From positions 62,001 to 126,000 of the forward strand of contig CAVSGL010000018.1 of NCBI GenBank assembly GCA_963727465.1: a DNA stretch of 64,000 nucleotides, written 5' to 3'. The notes beneath the pieces are model-generated. The model was not told where the DNA came from and ran no database searches. It saw only the letters and a program-made list of their open reading frames with translations. Source of the DNA: VRUE01 sp963727465 (GTDB lineage Bacteria; Actinomycetota; Thermoleophilia; Solirubrobacterales; 70-9). The translations under genes were made by a program, and so were the position numbers. Position 1 is the first letter of the stretch; each line of letters begins with the position of its first letter. Below are positions 63,141 to 64,000 of the stretch, one piece after another.

Positions 63141-63389
63141 TTGAATCCCCGTCACCGTTTTGCCTCGAACCTGCGAGACGCCAGGCGCAAGTCCGGCCTG
63201 ACGCAGGAGGAGCTGGGCGACCGCACGGACCTGCACCGGACCGAGATCTCGCTGCTCGAGCGGGGCGGCCGCGAGCCGCGCCTGGGCACGATCGTGAAGC
63301 TGGCGGGCGCCCTCGGCGTCAGCGCCGAAAGCCTCTGCGTCGGCATGCGCTGGGACGTCAAGGGGCAGAAATTCAAATACCGCAAGTAG
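63141..63389 (+). CDS. XRE-family helix-turn-helix regulator
   Basis: The protein has 82 residues from TTG 63141, which follows GGAGG at good spacing; a GTG at 63078 is less likely. FASNLRDARRKSGLTQEELGDRTDLHRTEISLLERGGREPRLGTIVKLAGALGVSAESLC is a full HTH_3 domain. A short basic tail follows. It is solitary, with no partner gene beside it, and could regulate itself or the bcp gene upstream. Confidence 0.88.
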   Translation: MNPRHRFASNLRDARRKSGLTQEELGDRTDLHRTEISLLERGGREPRLGTIVKLAGALGVSAESLCVGMRWDVKGQKFKYRK

Positions 63390-63433
63390 TGCGGTCCTAA
63401 CGAAACTCGCCGCGGCTGCCGATACAGGCGGCG

Positions 63434-64000
63434 ATGTTCGAAATCGACTCAGCCCTGCGCACCCTCGTCGAGCGAGGCGGGTCCGACCTGCACGTGAAGG
63501 TGGCGGCGCCGCCGACGATCCGCCTGCACGGCGAGCTGACGCCCCTGGAGGGGCACGAGCCGCTGAGCGGCGAGGAAACCGAAAAGGCCTTCCACGACAT
63601 CGCCGAGGTGCGCTCGCTGACCGAATTCGAGCAGGAGGGCGAGGCCGACTTCTCCTACGCGCTCCCCGGCGTCTCCCGCTACCGCGTCAACGCCTTCAAG
63701 CAGCGCGGCTCGACCTCGATCGTCTGCCGCGCGATCCCCTTCGAAATCCGCTCGGTCGAGGAGCTGGGGCTGCCCCAGGTGGTCACCGACCTGGCCGAGG
63801 AGCAGCGCGGGATCATCCTCGTCACCGGCACCACCGGCTCGGGCAAGAGCACGACCCTGGCGGCGATGATCGACCACATCAACCGCACCCGCAGCCACCA
63901 CATCGTCACGCTCGAGGACCCGATCGAGTACCTGCACGAAGATAAAGGCTCGATCGTCAACCAGCGCGAGGTCGGCGCCGACACGGAAAGCTTCGCCCGG
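63434..64000 (+). CDS. pilT: Type IV pilus twitching ATPase PilT, N-terminal part (runs off right edge)
   Basis: The first 189 residues from ATG 63434. SALRTLVERGGSDLHVKVAAPPTIRLHGEL is the PilT N-domain start. Walker A, ILVTGTTGSGKSTTLAAMIDHIN, lies at about 132-150, followed by the Asp box HIVTLEDPIEYLHEDKGSIVNQREVG, which distinguishes PilT from PilB. PilT powers pilus retraction. Its presence implies a type IV pilus elsewhere in the genome. The protein continues past the window. Confidence 0.93.
   Translation, partial: MFEIDSALRTLVERGGSDLHVKVAAPPTIRLHGELTPLEGHEPLSGEETEKAFHDIAEVRSLTEFEQEGEADFSYALPGVSRYRVNAFKQRGSTSIVCRAIPFEIRSVEELGLPQVVTDLAEEQRGIILVTGTTGSGKSTTLAAMIDHINRTRSHHIVTLEDPIEYLHEDKGSIVNQREVGADTESFAR

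Overview
The window is about 70% GC and densely coded. Nearly every gene has an ATG, GTG or TTG start a few bases from, or overlapping, its neighbour. An actinobacterial-type integration host factor, an LCP-family wall protein, an alpha2 glycyl-tRNA synthetase and a Mkl-type lipid ABC ATPase point to a high-GC actinobacterium. The mix, including a polymer-forming bactofilin-like protein, PilT and unclassified lipoproteins, suggests the deep-branching Thermoleophilia/Solirubrobacterales. That placement is inference from gene content, not phylogeny.

Layout. 1-5 kb: an MFS transporter, a nucleotidyltransferase pair, a membrane gene split by an ISL3-family element, glyS and an FmdB-type zinc ribbon. 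5-18 kb: housekeeping genes (LCP protein, ROK kinase, rsmI, metG), a GT-C-like membrane protein, a flavin alpha-hydroxy-acid oxidase, a complete class-C-like group II intron with its reverse transcriptase, and a frameshifted aldehyde dehydrogenase. 18-26 kb: a sugar-dehydrogenase-like lipoprotein, then a tight operon of two YrbE/MlaE permeases, a Mkl/MlaF ATPase, an MMPL/RND transporter, a thioredoxin-fold protein and a B3/4-domain protein. No Mce protein is present. 26-31 kb: mIHF, a divergent pair (alpha-oxoamine synthase and GNAT acyltransferase), and a DNA glycosylase carrying two repeats inside its frame. 31-39 kb: a PAS-GAF-GGDEF-EAL protein, a THI5/NMT1-like ABC importer, TauE/Rrf2 and a bactofilin-like protein. 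39-46 kb: a VapBC-like module, a MoxR/VWA pair, a CaCA exchanger, an AbiEi-DUF559 protein amid a cluster of palindromic repeats, and a cupin. 46-58 kb: recD2, TVP38, a subtilase-like protease, a YHYH protein, csp, typA and an acyl-CoA dehydrogenase. 58-64 kb: two more IS elements, one of which splits a DUF3800 gene, then a BCP peroxiredoxin, an XRE regulator and the start of pilT.

The least expected content is in the repeats. Family A is a roughly 50-bp palindrome with 11 copies. Two lie in frame inside a DNA glycosylase, and others supply a stop and possibly a start codon to neighbours. Family B is a set of roughly 40-bp hairpins; three share sequence. Family C has conserved flanks (CAAGGACGCAGGG and CGACYGAGGACGC) around a variable hairpin in three copies, and the group II intron sits inside one of them. 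Two IS insertions have exact target duplications, so the parent genes can be rebuilt in silico.

Several conserved genes (ALDH, typA, the GNAT gene, two lipoproteins and a membrane protein) carry single-base indels, often in G or C runs. This looks more like assembly error than real decay, and should be remembered when reading those entries.
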